DNA from: Pyricularia pennisetigena
Lineage: Eukaryota; Ascomycota; Sordariomycetes; Magnaporthales; Pyriculariaceae
Assembly: GCF_004337985.1 (NCBI RefSeq)
Contig: NW_021940919.1
Span: 1,461,874 to 1,525,873 of the forward strand
Direction of reading: 5' to 3'
DNA length: 64,000 nucleotides
This document shows positions 46,992 to 56,917 of this stretch, in pieces (position 1 is the first letter of the stretch; each line of letters begins with the position of its first letter). The notes beneath the pieces are model-generated. The model was not told where the DNA came from, ran no database searches, and saw only the letters and a program-made list of their open reading frames with translations. Position numbers and translations under genes: made by a program.

Positions 46992-47268
46992 TTTTATTGG
47001 CTGGACAAAGCATGACTGTCTTCCCATAGATTCAACTGCCTGCTGAGACACAAGTGAGCATGATCTGATCAGATAGCGACAATAAGACTGCAAACGGCAT
47101 GCCCCACCATCAAATCAAATCACCTTGCTGTTTACCCATCTTTCCTTCACTTCTTTGCCCTTCTATTCAACCTACGCATAAATTTGCCTACAAAGAACAA
47201 TTTTTGCAGGCACCGTCTCGAGAAGATTCTGCTCGACCACACTCACATATAAAGGAACCTTGATCGTC

Positions 47269-48932
47269 ATGCCTACGATATCTTCCGCCGGCGACGGCAG
47301 GAGGCGGACGCGAAGCCAAGTTCAGGACTCTGATAAACGAAGGGCCGACGAATTTGAGATGGCACCAGTCGACACGACCAAGAGGCTGAGGACTTGGGGC
47401 GGATCTCGTCGAGTGCTGCAGCCAATCAGTATCAGTAAGTCATTCATTCTAGCTTTTTGATGAACATGTGAACTTGGCACGCCAAACTGAGCGATATCTG
47501 ACCCGAAAACATCCTCTCTTTGGCCTCTAGAAGAAGAAGAAGACAAGGAAGACATTCGTGTCAAAGCAGAGCCGACACCGCCAGTTCCTTCGCGCTCCGG
47601 CACATTCATGAGGCGCTGCCGTCTTCCATGTGACTGGGACGATGACACGCCTCAGCCATCCTCTCCACACTATCACTCTACCAACAATCGGCTCCCGCCT
47701 TCAAGCAGGCAGCAGGCTTCGAGTCTTACAGCCAAGCTTCGCAATCGAAGAGATCGCAGTGATACAAGCATCGGTTGGTGGCATCCATCTCTACGTATGT
47801 CGAGCCTACGCAAAAAGAGCATGAAGCTAACCCTCACCACTCCTTAGTAGCTCCAAAGATTGAGAGCAGCTCTAGAACAATGCACGAGAATGAAGCTCCC
47901 GCCCGAGGAGCTCTTAGTCGCCGGGACCCCACAGAGACACCATCCATCGCTGTGCTGCGCCAGGAGCAGCAGAACCGGGAGGAAGATATCAGACTTGTGC
48001 GAGAACGCATTGCTCGGCAATATCCACTCTCTGAATCCAGGACTGATGGTTACGTCGCGGAGCCCGAGCCTGAAAATGAGGACGGCGATTCCTGTGGAGA
48101 AGGCAATGTAGAATCTGGCGGCAACAGATTTACGCCCACTAGAGAGCGCTCGTCGATGGGAGATGACAGCGACGACAAAGACTTGTCATCCGAAAATGAC
48201 GACACCGACAGTGACAAAGATGAGAATCAGCCTTTGATCCACGTGCGTTCTCGCCTTAGAGTGGCAACCTTTCGAGTGATATCTCCTATACCCAAATACG
48301 AGGATGACGATATGACCGAGAGCGAAGATGAGAACAAGGACGATGCTGCTTCTTCACCTGTGCAGAACGACGCGGACGATCGGGATATCGAATCCTCGTC
48401 CTCGATCGCTTCCTCCTCCGCAGCATGCTCCACGTGCGGCGAGTCTGAAGCCTCCGAGGACGAAGACTTGGAAAGCCACGCCAGCAACCTCCCCACCGAC
48501 GTCGAGCCCAGCGTCGCAATCTACGACGACGAGGACGCCCATGCGCGCCTCAACGACGTGCTGAGACGCGCCCCCGCGCCGTCCCCCACAAGGGACCACG
48601 AGACCGCCGCCGGCCGGTCCATCCATAACGGAATGCAACTGCGGTCGCCCGCTCAAATCATGCGGCAGCGGCAGGACGACGTCGCCGCCGACCAACAAGA
48701 CGCCAACGCCAATGCTGGCAGCAGCACCCGCTTCCAATCGTCATCGCCCCCGCGCGCCTACGACTACGACGAGTACCGCCTTCGCGCCCGCTACCTGGAG
48801 CAGTTCAAGGGACTGACGGCCGCGCAGCTCGACGAGGCCGGCCGCGACTTGGACTATATGGCGCGCAAGCTGAACTCCAAGAGGAGCGCGTACGAGATAG
48901 CGCTCCATGAGCGGGCCTTTCCGCGCTACTAG
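47269..48932 (+). CDS. Acidic, disordered hypothetical protein
   Basis: Three exons, 47269-47434, 47531-47794 and 47848-48932, give 504 residues. Donors are GTAAGT and GTATGT, the second intron has a GCTAAC branch point and a TTAG acceptor, and all phases fit. The N-terminus is basic (GRRRTRSQVQDSDKRRADEF), a possible nuclear signal. The middle is extremely acidic and Ser-rich (DDSDDKDLSSENDDTDSDKD). The last 60 residues look ordered: YDEYRLRARYLEQFKGLTAA, QLDEAGRDLDYMARKLNSKR, ending ALHERAFPRY. No known domain is recognised. It may be a nuclear or chromatin-associated protein, but this is only inference from composition. Confidence 0.72.
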
Positions 48933-49632
48933 GTCTCTCAACTTGCTCAAGGCTGAGCTCAAGGCACGCCTGTGTTTACATGTGTGCTTGGGTGGCCGAT
49001 GGCTCGGGTGTGTGCTGGTGTAACTGTCTGATTATTTTGAGTTGAGAATTTTCTTTGGTGAAGGTGACGGAAAGGAAAAGTTTATGGCAAGTGAAAATGT
49101 CATATATTCACTGAAATCCGTCCCCGGAGAGAGAGAGAGCAGTGTCAGGCTTGTGATTGTTATCGCACTGGGCCGCTATGAGCACTGATGGCGTGGTAGT
49201 CTATGTTGATTGTTATTGTTTCTTCCATTTTTTCTCTCCCCGGTCAAAAAGATTTGAGGGCATCCAGATAGGCATGCCGCATAAGAAAGATTGTATTGTG
49301 TGCAACATGTGGACAAAGAAGCTAGCAATGACACCTTTGGAGTCGGTTGGTTGTTTTTCATGAAAGACCTTTGTATAGCGTATGCTTCCTCTCATTGTTC
49401 TTCCTTTGAGCTGATGACCTTTAGCGTTGATAAAATCGAGATAATTTCCCCCCGAGACAACCCTTGTTTCAACATTTTTCCCATCCACACTCAACCCTGC
49501 GGGAAAACCACAGCAACTAAAGCCATCACTGAATTGTACCAGACAAATCCCTCGTTTGTTAGCCGTTGCCGGACAAGCTAGTGAGTACAATTGTTCGTTT
49601 CCCCCTCCCTCTGCTTCCCCTGAGCTTACACC
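48933..49632. other. Intergenic region, no gene seen
   Basis: 3' flank of the acidic-protein gene. A short GA repeat lies at about 49127-49138. No domain-bearing frame is seen on either strand. Confidence 0.45.
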
Positions 49633-49881
49633 ATGTACACCTACACCGTGGCGGCCGACTACGTCAGCCTCGACGAGCTCCTGGCTGACGTTGTGCGAGA
49701 GCAGAGGAAGACGGTCCTGTCCCAGACCTGGCATCGCGGCTGGCTATCCTGGGAATCGTGGCGGCTTTGGTTGAGGTCGCCGTCGCCGTCGTCCCTGGAC
49801 ATTGATGTGGAGGCGGCTGATTGGCTGATCAACAACGTGGATGGCTTTCTCTCGAATCCTCGCAGTGGCACCATGGCTTGA
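49633..49881 (+). CDS. Possible small hypothetical protein
   Basis: Open frame of 82 residues, MYTYTVAADYVSLDELLADV onward, acidic at the start and Trp-rich in the middle (WHRGWLSWESWRLWLRSPSP). It follows a C/T-rich leader-like stretch and has a plausible start context. No signal peptide or domain is present. It could be the last exon of a larger gene or chance. Confidence 0.35.
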   Translation: MYTYTVAADYVSLDELLADVVREQRKTVLSQTWHRGWLSWESWRLWLRSPSPSSLDIDVEAADWLINNVDGFLSNPRSGTMA

Positions 49882-51521
49882 AAATCATACAATGGAGTTT
49901 TGGCTATCCACAGTTAGTCTATTGGGAGGCTAACAGGCAGGATAGCTAGACTGCCATCCGGGCAGTGAAAATGATATGCTCATACATGGAACGGGGTGTC
50001 TGAAAAGATACATCGATTACATGCCCGGCAGCCTCCCAATAAGGAGTTTGAATCATGGTTCCTAAAGTCTTAGACTGGGCTGGTTCCTAGTTATAATGAA
50101 ATGAATTTTCAACCGTGCGATTGAATGACTTATCACCTATCCTTATGGTGTATTCCAACATGTAGTCTCCCTGGCAGATCTATCTATAGATAACAAATCA
50201 GATATGGCTGTGGTAATACTAGAAAATATGACAGATGTTGAACCATACAGGATAAACCTTGGCCTTTTACAGAAAATGATACCTGCCAATGTTTAGGCAA
50301 CCCACATCTCCAAAGCACCTTGCTGTCATGTACATGTATATATATCTGTAGACAAATTGATCTCTATCAAAGCCATGGAAGTACGAACCAACAAGCACAT
50401 AAAAATAGCTATCGCCTCCTCCCGGATGTCAGAGGGTGCTTCGGAGGTGGCGGTTGAGGGCACGGCGAAGCGGAAATTGATGTTTGTCGGTCCGGGGGGT
50501 GGGTGGACTGCGCAAAGGGTATGTCGCTCGGCTCAGACTGGCGCTTAGATAACGTCTGAGAGGTAGCGGGAGGTGGTTTGAGATGTACATTTTGTCGTTG
50601 GGCGGTGGGATCGTCGACTTGACAGTCAAGATGGTTTGCAGGCTTGGACTTGCATTGTCTCTCATGTGCAGCAAAGACAGTTGCGGGAAGCGGATGATAT
50701 ACATTTCCGCCTGAACTCTTTCGTATGAGGTCTGCTGTAGATACTGCAAACGTCCTTGTTTTGGTAGGCTCAGGCCCATCAACACAAGGGCCTGGGGTTT
50801 AGACCTATTTCCAAATGGCTACCTGGCTGTATAATTGCGGATGTGGAATATCTGGCTCCGTTTTACAGGTAGACATTTACTCCGTTAGTTCTAGATTGCT
50901 CCGGAAAAATAACTCTTCCTTTTGCCTGGCGCTGACGCAGTGAGGTGTTTTTTGTGCCCAAGGTTCCAGGCGAGATGCTCCCATGTAACTAGTCAATCAG
51001 AATAACACGGTTTATCATGCAGGGGCGTCGCTTTTGAATAGCACATCCGATCATCATACGGCTAAAGTGCAGATCCGGGTATAGCTACTAGTCTAGCTAG
51101 ACTAAGAAACAATGTCATCACTGATAAATGGCATGTAGGGATTAGGTTTTGTCATTGTTGAAGACAACGAGTGCCGAGTAGTTTTCTTTGTCGACGTAGC
51201 CGCAAAAGCAGCCGAAATAGTCCAACCTTTGTTCTGCAATAGAACAATGCTCCAAATGAATAAAGAATCAAACACCAAGCAATGCGTAATGATAACAGAT
51301 AAATAGATCGCTTCAATGGCCCCCATGACACAAGATCTACCCTCCGAGACACCATCCAAGGTGCAACCTTCGCAAGCCCACTTGTACACCCCAATCCGCC
51401 AAGGTAAGTATTAACCCCCAGCTGATGCTTTGCTAACCAGCAGAGCCAAGACAGATCCATCAAAGGCCACAAGTTCCCCCCGCCCCCACCACCAAACACC
51501 TAACCCACGAAAAAACCAAAC
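49882..51521. other. Intergenic region, no gene seen
   Basis: Non-coding DNA with a CTAGTCTAGCTAGACTA palindromic cluster at about 51088-51104. Open frames are weak. The last 40 bases before 51522 are C/A-rich leader. Confidence 0.45.
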
Positions 51522-51998
51522 ATGTCTTCCCCCCGGCTCCCAGAGAACCTGCAACCCGCCGACTCGCCCTTCACCTTCCATCCATCTCTGGCCCGCGACC
51601 CGGACCTGGCGGCGCAGTTCCTGCAGTCCGACTTCGCGGCCCGGGACCGCGTCATGGCGCACAAGCACGCGCGCAACAGCGTCCTCGCCGCCTTGGCCGC
51701 GAGTTTCCCGCCGCGAGACCCGATCCCCGATCGGCACGCGGGACTCGAGACGCCCGAAAAGGGAAGCCTGGCTGCGACTGTGCGTGACGTCTTGAGGTTG
51801 AGTGCAGAGGAAGGGGCGCGCGAGAAGGAGGATTCTTTGGTTGACGAGAACAAGACGCGGCAGCCGTCGCCGAGCGGGTGGGTCAAGTCTAGTGTTCCCT
51901 CTCCTCCTGCTGCCGTCCGTGGCGGGGTGTGGAATGTCGGTGATTGTGTGCCTGCTGATGCGAAGAGTGGAATCAGGGCTCTTGGGAGACGGCAGTAA
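51522..51998 (+). CDS. Hypothetical protein
   Basis: Single-exon frame of 158 residues. The first 70 are probably folded or helical and charged (SPFTFHPSLARDPDLAAQFL, DFAARDRVMAHKHARNSVLA). The rest is polar and probably disordered, ending ALGRRQ. A regular GC-rich coding composition and a good start context (AAACATGTC) support a real gene. I do not recognise a family, and there is no signal peptide or membrane segment. Confidence 0.6.
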   Translation: MSSPRLPENLQPADSPFTFHPSLARDPDLAAQFLQSDFAARDRVMAHKHARNSVLAALAASFPPRDPIPDRHAGLETPEKGSLAATVRDVLRLSAEEGAREKEDSLVDENKTRQPSPSGWVKSSVPSPPAAVRGGVWNVGDCVPADAKSGIRALGRRQ

Positions 51999-53499
51999 TT
52001 TCTATTGGCGCATGGTCAAGTCACTTAGTCAACAAATGTGAAAAGGTAGGTTTACCCAGGGGCCCAGTCATGGGACGCAGCTAGTAGATCTAGCGGCTTG
52101 ATGCGACGTTCCTCAAATCATCGCAGAGAATATTTATTTTGAATTTTTTATTTTTGTAATTCAATAGCGTTCAACCAGTGATGAATTCTAGGTATCGATG
52201 CTGGAAACAAGGAAGCCAAGACATGTGACCCGAGGCATGTGGACTTTGTGGAGTGAGAGCAGTAGTCTGTCTACGGTCGATAATGCGTCCCAAACCTCCT
52301 AAGCCTCAGAGTCGGCCACAGTCGAAAGGAGGAGTGATTTGGGGCCGAGACTTCGCTGCAGGTGGCAGCTGTATCGCTATTAGGGTCCTAGGTTATGTCA
52401 CAATTGTCATTTGCCGTTCGTTGATGACCATCGCAGCCTGCTGCTGGAAGACCCCGCCCGTTGCTCGCTTTCGTGTTTCCCAATGCTTACATTACCGTCT
52501 GTTCGATGATACTGCTGTTGCTTTCGTAATTGCCCCAGATCATACGTGGCAAATATTAGGCGCCCGTCGTCGTATGAGAGAGAAAGAAAGAGGTTTACTT
52601 TGCACGAGGCCTCTGGAATGAACTCGGTCCCAGCAGTTCGGGAACGAAGAAAGAAGAGGCGGCGATGCTTGTCCCGATTGGTTTTGTGTTCGAGCTTCGA
52701 AGGTAGCAATAATTCTGCAGGGAAAACCAGACATTCTTGAATTTTACCGTAATTACTCACAGCTGCTTGGGGCACCTCAAATAGTTTGAGTCTTGAAAGG
52801 CCTTGCTTTTTTTAACATTTGCTGTTTCGCTTCATCCTAACAGGACTACAGCACACTCCCAGTAAAATTATACAATGAGATTTCGTGCACAAAAGCTACC
52901 CATGTATAGTAGCAGTTCTACCACTTAATGGTTGCTCGAAGCATGATTTGGCCTCTAGATTCGACTAATATTTGATATTAAGGCATTATGTGCAACTTCC
53001 TACTTATATGTGTGATGATAAAATTAAGTCATTTTCGTAAGGGCAAGTCAGCCGGAAACTATACAAGTATATACCTCTCGTATCTTTACTCAATCTGTAT
53101 TTTGCATGCCTGTGTTTCTCCCTAATACCTGGATATTATCTACGGGAGGCCGACATGGTTCTTTCCCCGTCCCGGCCAGGGTTACGAAGGGCCTAGAACA
53201 AATCAGCCTCACGCATGAAAGAGACAATGCAGCAACGGCTATGTCAAGTCGACCCAACTGAGAGGCTAGGAAGAAAGGCACTGGGTACCCGCTACATCAG
53301 GGGCCTCCGACACGGCCAACTTATAACGCATGAGAGGATCTTCCAAGCCAACCAAACCTTCGGGAAACGTATACCGGAAGGCTCCGCGGTTACGGATAAG
53401 CCGGTGGCACCATGCATCTTCATCATGTCTCGTTTCTCACCCGCACAGATCGAGACTGATTGACGAGCTTAAATGGGCGTTAGGATACGTAGACCTTGG
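51999..53499. other. Intergenic transition into AT-rich compartment
   Basis: Non-coding region whose base composition drifts from mixed to AT-rich. An open frame of 122 codons at 52253 has no domain and poor composition, and I do not call it. No tRNA or transposon is recognised. Confidence 0.45.
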
Positions 53500-54420
53500 C
53501 ACTTCATCTCTGCAAGTCGACTTCAGAGGCCTCCTTTCTGGGCATTAGTTAAAATGCATGATATACTTCAACTTTGATAATCTTCCGCAGTCTTTTGAAA
53601 GCAAAGCGTGAATATGCCCCTATGCAAACGCCATAAGCATCTTCTAAAAGCTCGGAAATTAACATTTCTTCTGGCGCCCATAAACAAAACAACAGCATCT
53701 ATTCGCCGCTCATATTTTGGATTATTTGCTCCGAAAGGTGTCAGGTCCAGCTGTACACATCGATTCCATTTCAAAATATTACGCTCGCAGGGCCACGAAA
53801 ATGTAGGTCAATCGTTTTTTGTACCCCGAGGTATAAATTGTAATAAGTTGATCGTTATTTATATCCCAAGGATATAATGATTGATAAACGCGTCGCCGTG
53901 AACGCGATATAAACACAATTTTCCTTTATATTGGTAATATACCGGTATTTTATATCCGCACCTTTTTGACACTGTTTTAGGTCATAATAGCACACGTTTT
54001 GACAGGATTTGTTTTAGCTTATCCATCTTTTAACATAAAGTCAGAACGTTTTATCCAAGTCAGTTTCGGTATTTGTATGTTTAGCCAGTTTAGTTCATAT
54101 CACATTCGTAACCACGCGTTTCCCATTTACGATTAATTTTGTTAAACATAATAAAAATAACTGAAAACAAAACATAAGTGTTTATTTGTTTGCATTAATT
54201 TTCGAGATTTATTAGGCAAATTTCGCAATCCGACTGCAAAATGTGCCAGGGTGAAATGTTATTGTCGTTCTATTTATCTACCGAGAAAACAGGGAACCAG
54301 TTACCAGATATTATTTTCCGCGCTACCCTTAGGTTGCACAATGGAATCATAAACGTCAAAGTGATGTATCAAATCTCTTCTCAATACGCTATCAGTAATG
54401 CCTCGCAAATGTCGCCGTAG
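53500..54420. other. Start of AT-rich compartment
   Basis: Abrupt rise in A+T from about 53.5 kb, with many TA steps and no long frames, as expected of RIP-mutated or otherwise heterochromatin-like fungal DNA. No intact transposon is visible; relics cannot be excluded. Confidence 0.55.
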
Positions 54421-55042
54421 GCTGCGATTATACCACCAACGCCTTCCTCAAAGGCTTAACCTATAGAGAAGCTTTCAAAAAGGCAGGGGTCTCTCGGTCG
54501 GCTACGCTCCCTTCACAAATCTCGACCTGCACTTGCTACAGGAGGCTGGCAGGTTTCACCTCTGGCTATTTGGCAGCATCCTTGAAACCGTTCGAAGCAT
54601 ACCGAGTGTCAAAATTTTGTGCCGATACTGGCAGTAAGAGCTTTGGGGGTACGTCCAATTCTAATATTGTCTGTTTTAATTATCACCCTGCATTTATACA
54701 ACGTTAAGCAATGTAATTATTGACACACGAGTATATCAGTGTTCGAATGCAACTTGACCATTCCGAACGCCAAAAAGGACTACACTGTTGTTTGCGACTA
54801 TGGCTTGGTTTTGTTAAAATCACACCGTTTTCCTCAATATCGCGGCTATGTCAGAGTTTTTTAAGCGAAGTTGTATTGAGCTCGTAACATTGATAACAAA
54901 ACTGCTAAAATCCTGTCATAAATATAAATAGGATATACCGGGCAAAATACTCTGCGGAAACCCAGGGTTAAAGAATCCAACCTACAAAATCAACGGTGTT
55001 CCATCCGTATGTAATATATGCCGTTATTCAGACCCATGTTAA
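54421..55042 (+). CDS. Cysteine-rich secreted-like protein, N-terminus unresolved (possible effector or relic)
   Basis: Three blocks join in frame. Block A is 54421-54648, ending at donor GTACGT. Block B is 54740 to about 54849, after a TTGAC...ATCAG acceptor. Block C is 54932-55042, after an AATAG acceptor. The A-B intron is convincing (91 nt, phases fit). The B-C donor (GTCAGA at 54850) is weak. The joined frame has about 145 codons with ten cysteines and ends in Cys before a stop. Recognisable pieces are CDYTTNAFLKGLTYREAF, ISTCTCYRRLAGF, FECNLTIPNAKKDYTVVC and KILCGNPGLKNPTYKINGV. A strong donor GTATGT at 55010 with TACTAAC...CAG ending at 55086 offers an alternative 3' end. I find no clean start codon or signal peptide; an in-frame TAA lies just upstream, so the gene may be broken or have an unseen first exon. 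No family is recognised. Confidence 0.4.
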
Positions 55043-55602
55043 GGAGTAGCCGCAATGTATAATGTGATACTAACAAAAAACTGCAGCATGTTAGGATATT
55101 GGATACCATTTGCTAGCGATACAGCCGTCTGTGCTACATTCTGTCAGCCGGTCGCCGGCACCCAGATTCCCGTTTTCAGTCCCAATTGCCAGCCGAATGC
55201 ATTCCCGCAGAACTACCCAATTTTGGCCGCACATTTATTGTTCGCGAGACTTTGGCCCTAACCCGCCTGCAGATTTAAAAAAAGATTTTTGGGTCCGTGA
55301 AGAGACTTGGGGCACCGAGGCAACCAACGAGGAAGTTGCAGGCTTGCAGCGAACACTAATGCGGCTTTTAAGGAGGCAGCCGCTCGTACTCAGGCCCGCC
55401 ATGGAGAGATGTTCACTGCAAATGCCGCATGCCCTCCTAGACACTCCCAACACGTTTCGTTTACCTCGGCGGCAGGGATCGGACAAATGGATCCCACGAC
55501 CTGGGATTCAAACACGTTTCTCCAGCGCGTCGTGGATTGCAATTTCTCTCTCTTCTCCTTAGTATAGTATCTTCTTTAAACGTGCCAAATAGACTGAGGT
55601 TG

Positions 55603-55649
<47 letters not shown>

Positions 55650-56569
55650 CGTAACAGCATTGTTTATAACCCCAGTTATTTTTATAACTTTGTTTAGCAG
55701 TTCTACCTTTTTTGCAGATATATTGCGCTGGCTAAATTTAATACCAACTTTCTCACTGTACTTGTAAAAGGTATAACATCAGTTTTAATACCAAAAATAA
55801 TATACGTCCTGGCGAAAAATTCAATACCCCGGTACACTGTTGAATTTTACATAATTTCGCAGCGAATTGTTATTTTTAAAAATTTCTTAGAATGGCAACC
55901 CATCGGTATTTCACGGTTTAATGAGAGATGTTACTAAAATAAATAACCTTTTTAATCCCGCCCGCGGCCCCCCGTTCAAAACCCCTTCAAATGTATATTA
56001 CAACAATAAAATTAGAGCTAAACATGCCTTTACAATCAAAAAGCGCGCGAGTCGTGGGAAGCTTATATATTTTAATAATAGGTTTTTATATTTAACTGCG
56101 AAACATTTTTAAATTCCAATTTTAAAGCGTTTCCAAAAATGAGAGTTTATTATATCATTACGCAAAGTTTAAATCTGTACCTGCGTGTTAAATCTTTTGC
56201 CAAAAAGTTTAACATTTAGGCGCTGTGTTATTATTGATGGAAAATATTTGATTTGGCTCATTGTAAACTTAACTACTTAAATTAGTCGTATATTACAAAA
56301 ATAAATCCCTGCCGGCTGGTGCGTCATGTATTACCTCGTCGATATTGCCAATAAAGTGCGTCGCTATTTCCGCCAGTTTAACTTTTGAAGGGTTAAGTTT
56401 GTATCCTATTCCGTTCACTAGACAAACATAATACAATCATAAAGTCTTTTTTTCCAAGATAGTTTAACATTTCTTTTTAAAAAAAAGTTAATTTGATTCT
56501 TATGTTTTTTACCTAAGCCTGTAAAGTGTTTTAACTTCATTTTTTATTATTACTTGACAATATTTGAAC
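55043..56569. other. AT-rich DNA with a GC-normal island
   Basis: At 55087-55560 composition returns to normal and open frames extend on the + strand in two phases (YWIPFASDTAVCATFCQPVA; FWVREETWGTEATNEEVAGL), preceded by a good intron 3' end (TACTAAC then CAG). No family is recognised; it may be a gene fragment. The rest is AT-rich and non-coding. Confidence 0.4.
55607..55646. repeat. AT dinucleotide microsatellite
   Basis: 40 bp of perfect AT repeat within the AT-rich compartment. Confidence 0.95.
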
Positions 56570-56917
56570 ATGAAGTTTTCACTACTTTTTATTGCCACTG
56601 CTTTTGTTGGAGCTCAGGCTGAATGCTGGTAGGTTATGATCGTTGTTATATTTCACGCAAAATCAGTACTATTTTAACTAGTTTAAGAGGTGTATTCATA
56701 ACAGAAAATACAACGCCCATTACACCAAAAAGGCTTGCTATAAAACTAGTTCAACTTTGCTTGAATGGGGTCGGGAGTATTGTCAGAAGAGTGATACTGT
56801 AAAGGACTGGAAACAAGTAAGTCCGTTATTATAGATTAAGTATTGCCGCAGGTTACTAATAGCTTTATGCAGGTCTGCAAAAACTTAGGGGCAGATGATG
56901 GGCTTTGCAACGACTAG
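56570..56917 (+). CDS. Small secreted cysteine-rich protein (effector-like)
   Basis: Three exons, 56570-56628, 56690-56816 and 56873-56917, give 76 residues. Residues 1-17 are a clear signal peptide (MKFSLLFIATAFVGAQA). The mature part of 59 residues holds six cysteines (ECWC, KKACYK, REYCQK, QVCKN, GLCND), an even number suited to three disulphides. The second intron has GTAAGT and TTACTAAT...GCAG. For the first intron (donor GTAGGT), only the AG ending at 56689 keeps frame; the more obvious AG at 56704 would create a stop at the junction. The gene sits alone in AT-rich DNA with AT-rich codons. Size, signal peptide, cysteines and location fit a secreted effector candidate, but I recognise no known family and cannot assign a target. 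Confidence 0.72.

Noticed and set aside
52253..52621. 122-codon + strand frame
   Set aside because: No domain, mixed composition, poor start context and no neighbours to support it.
55503..55545. tRNA-like T-arm sequence on the reverse strand
   Set aside because: Stem pairing fails and no acceptor or anticodon arm fits.
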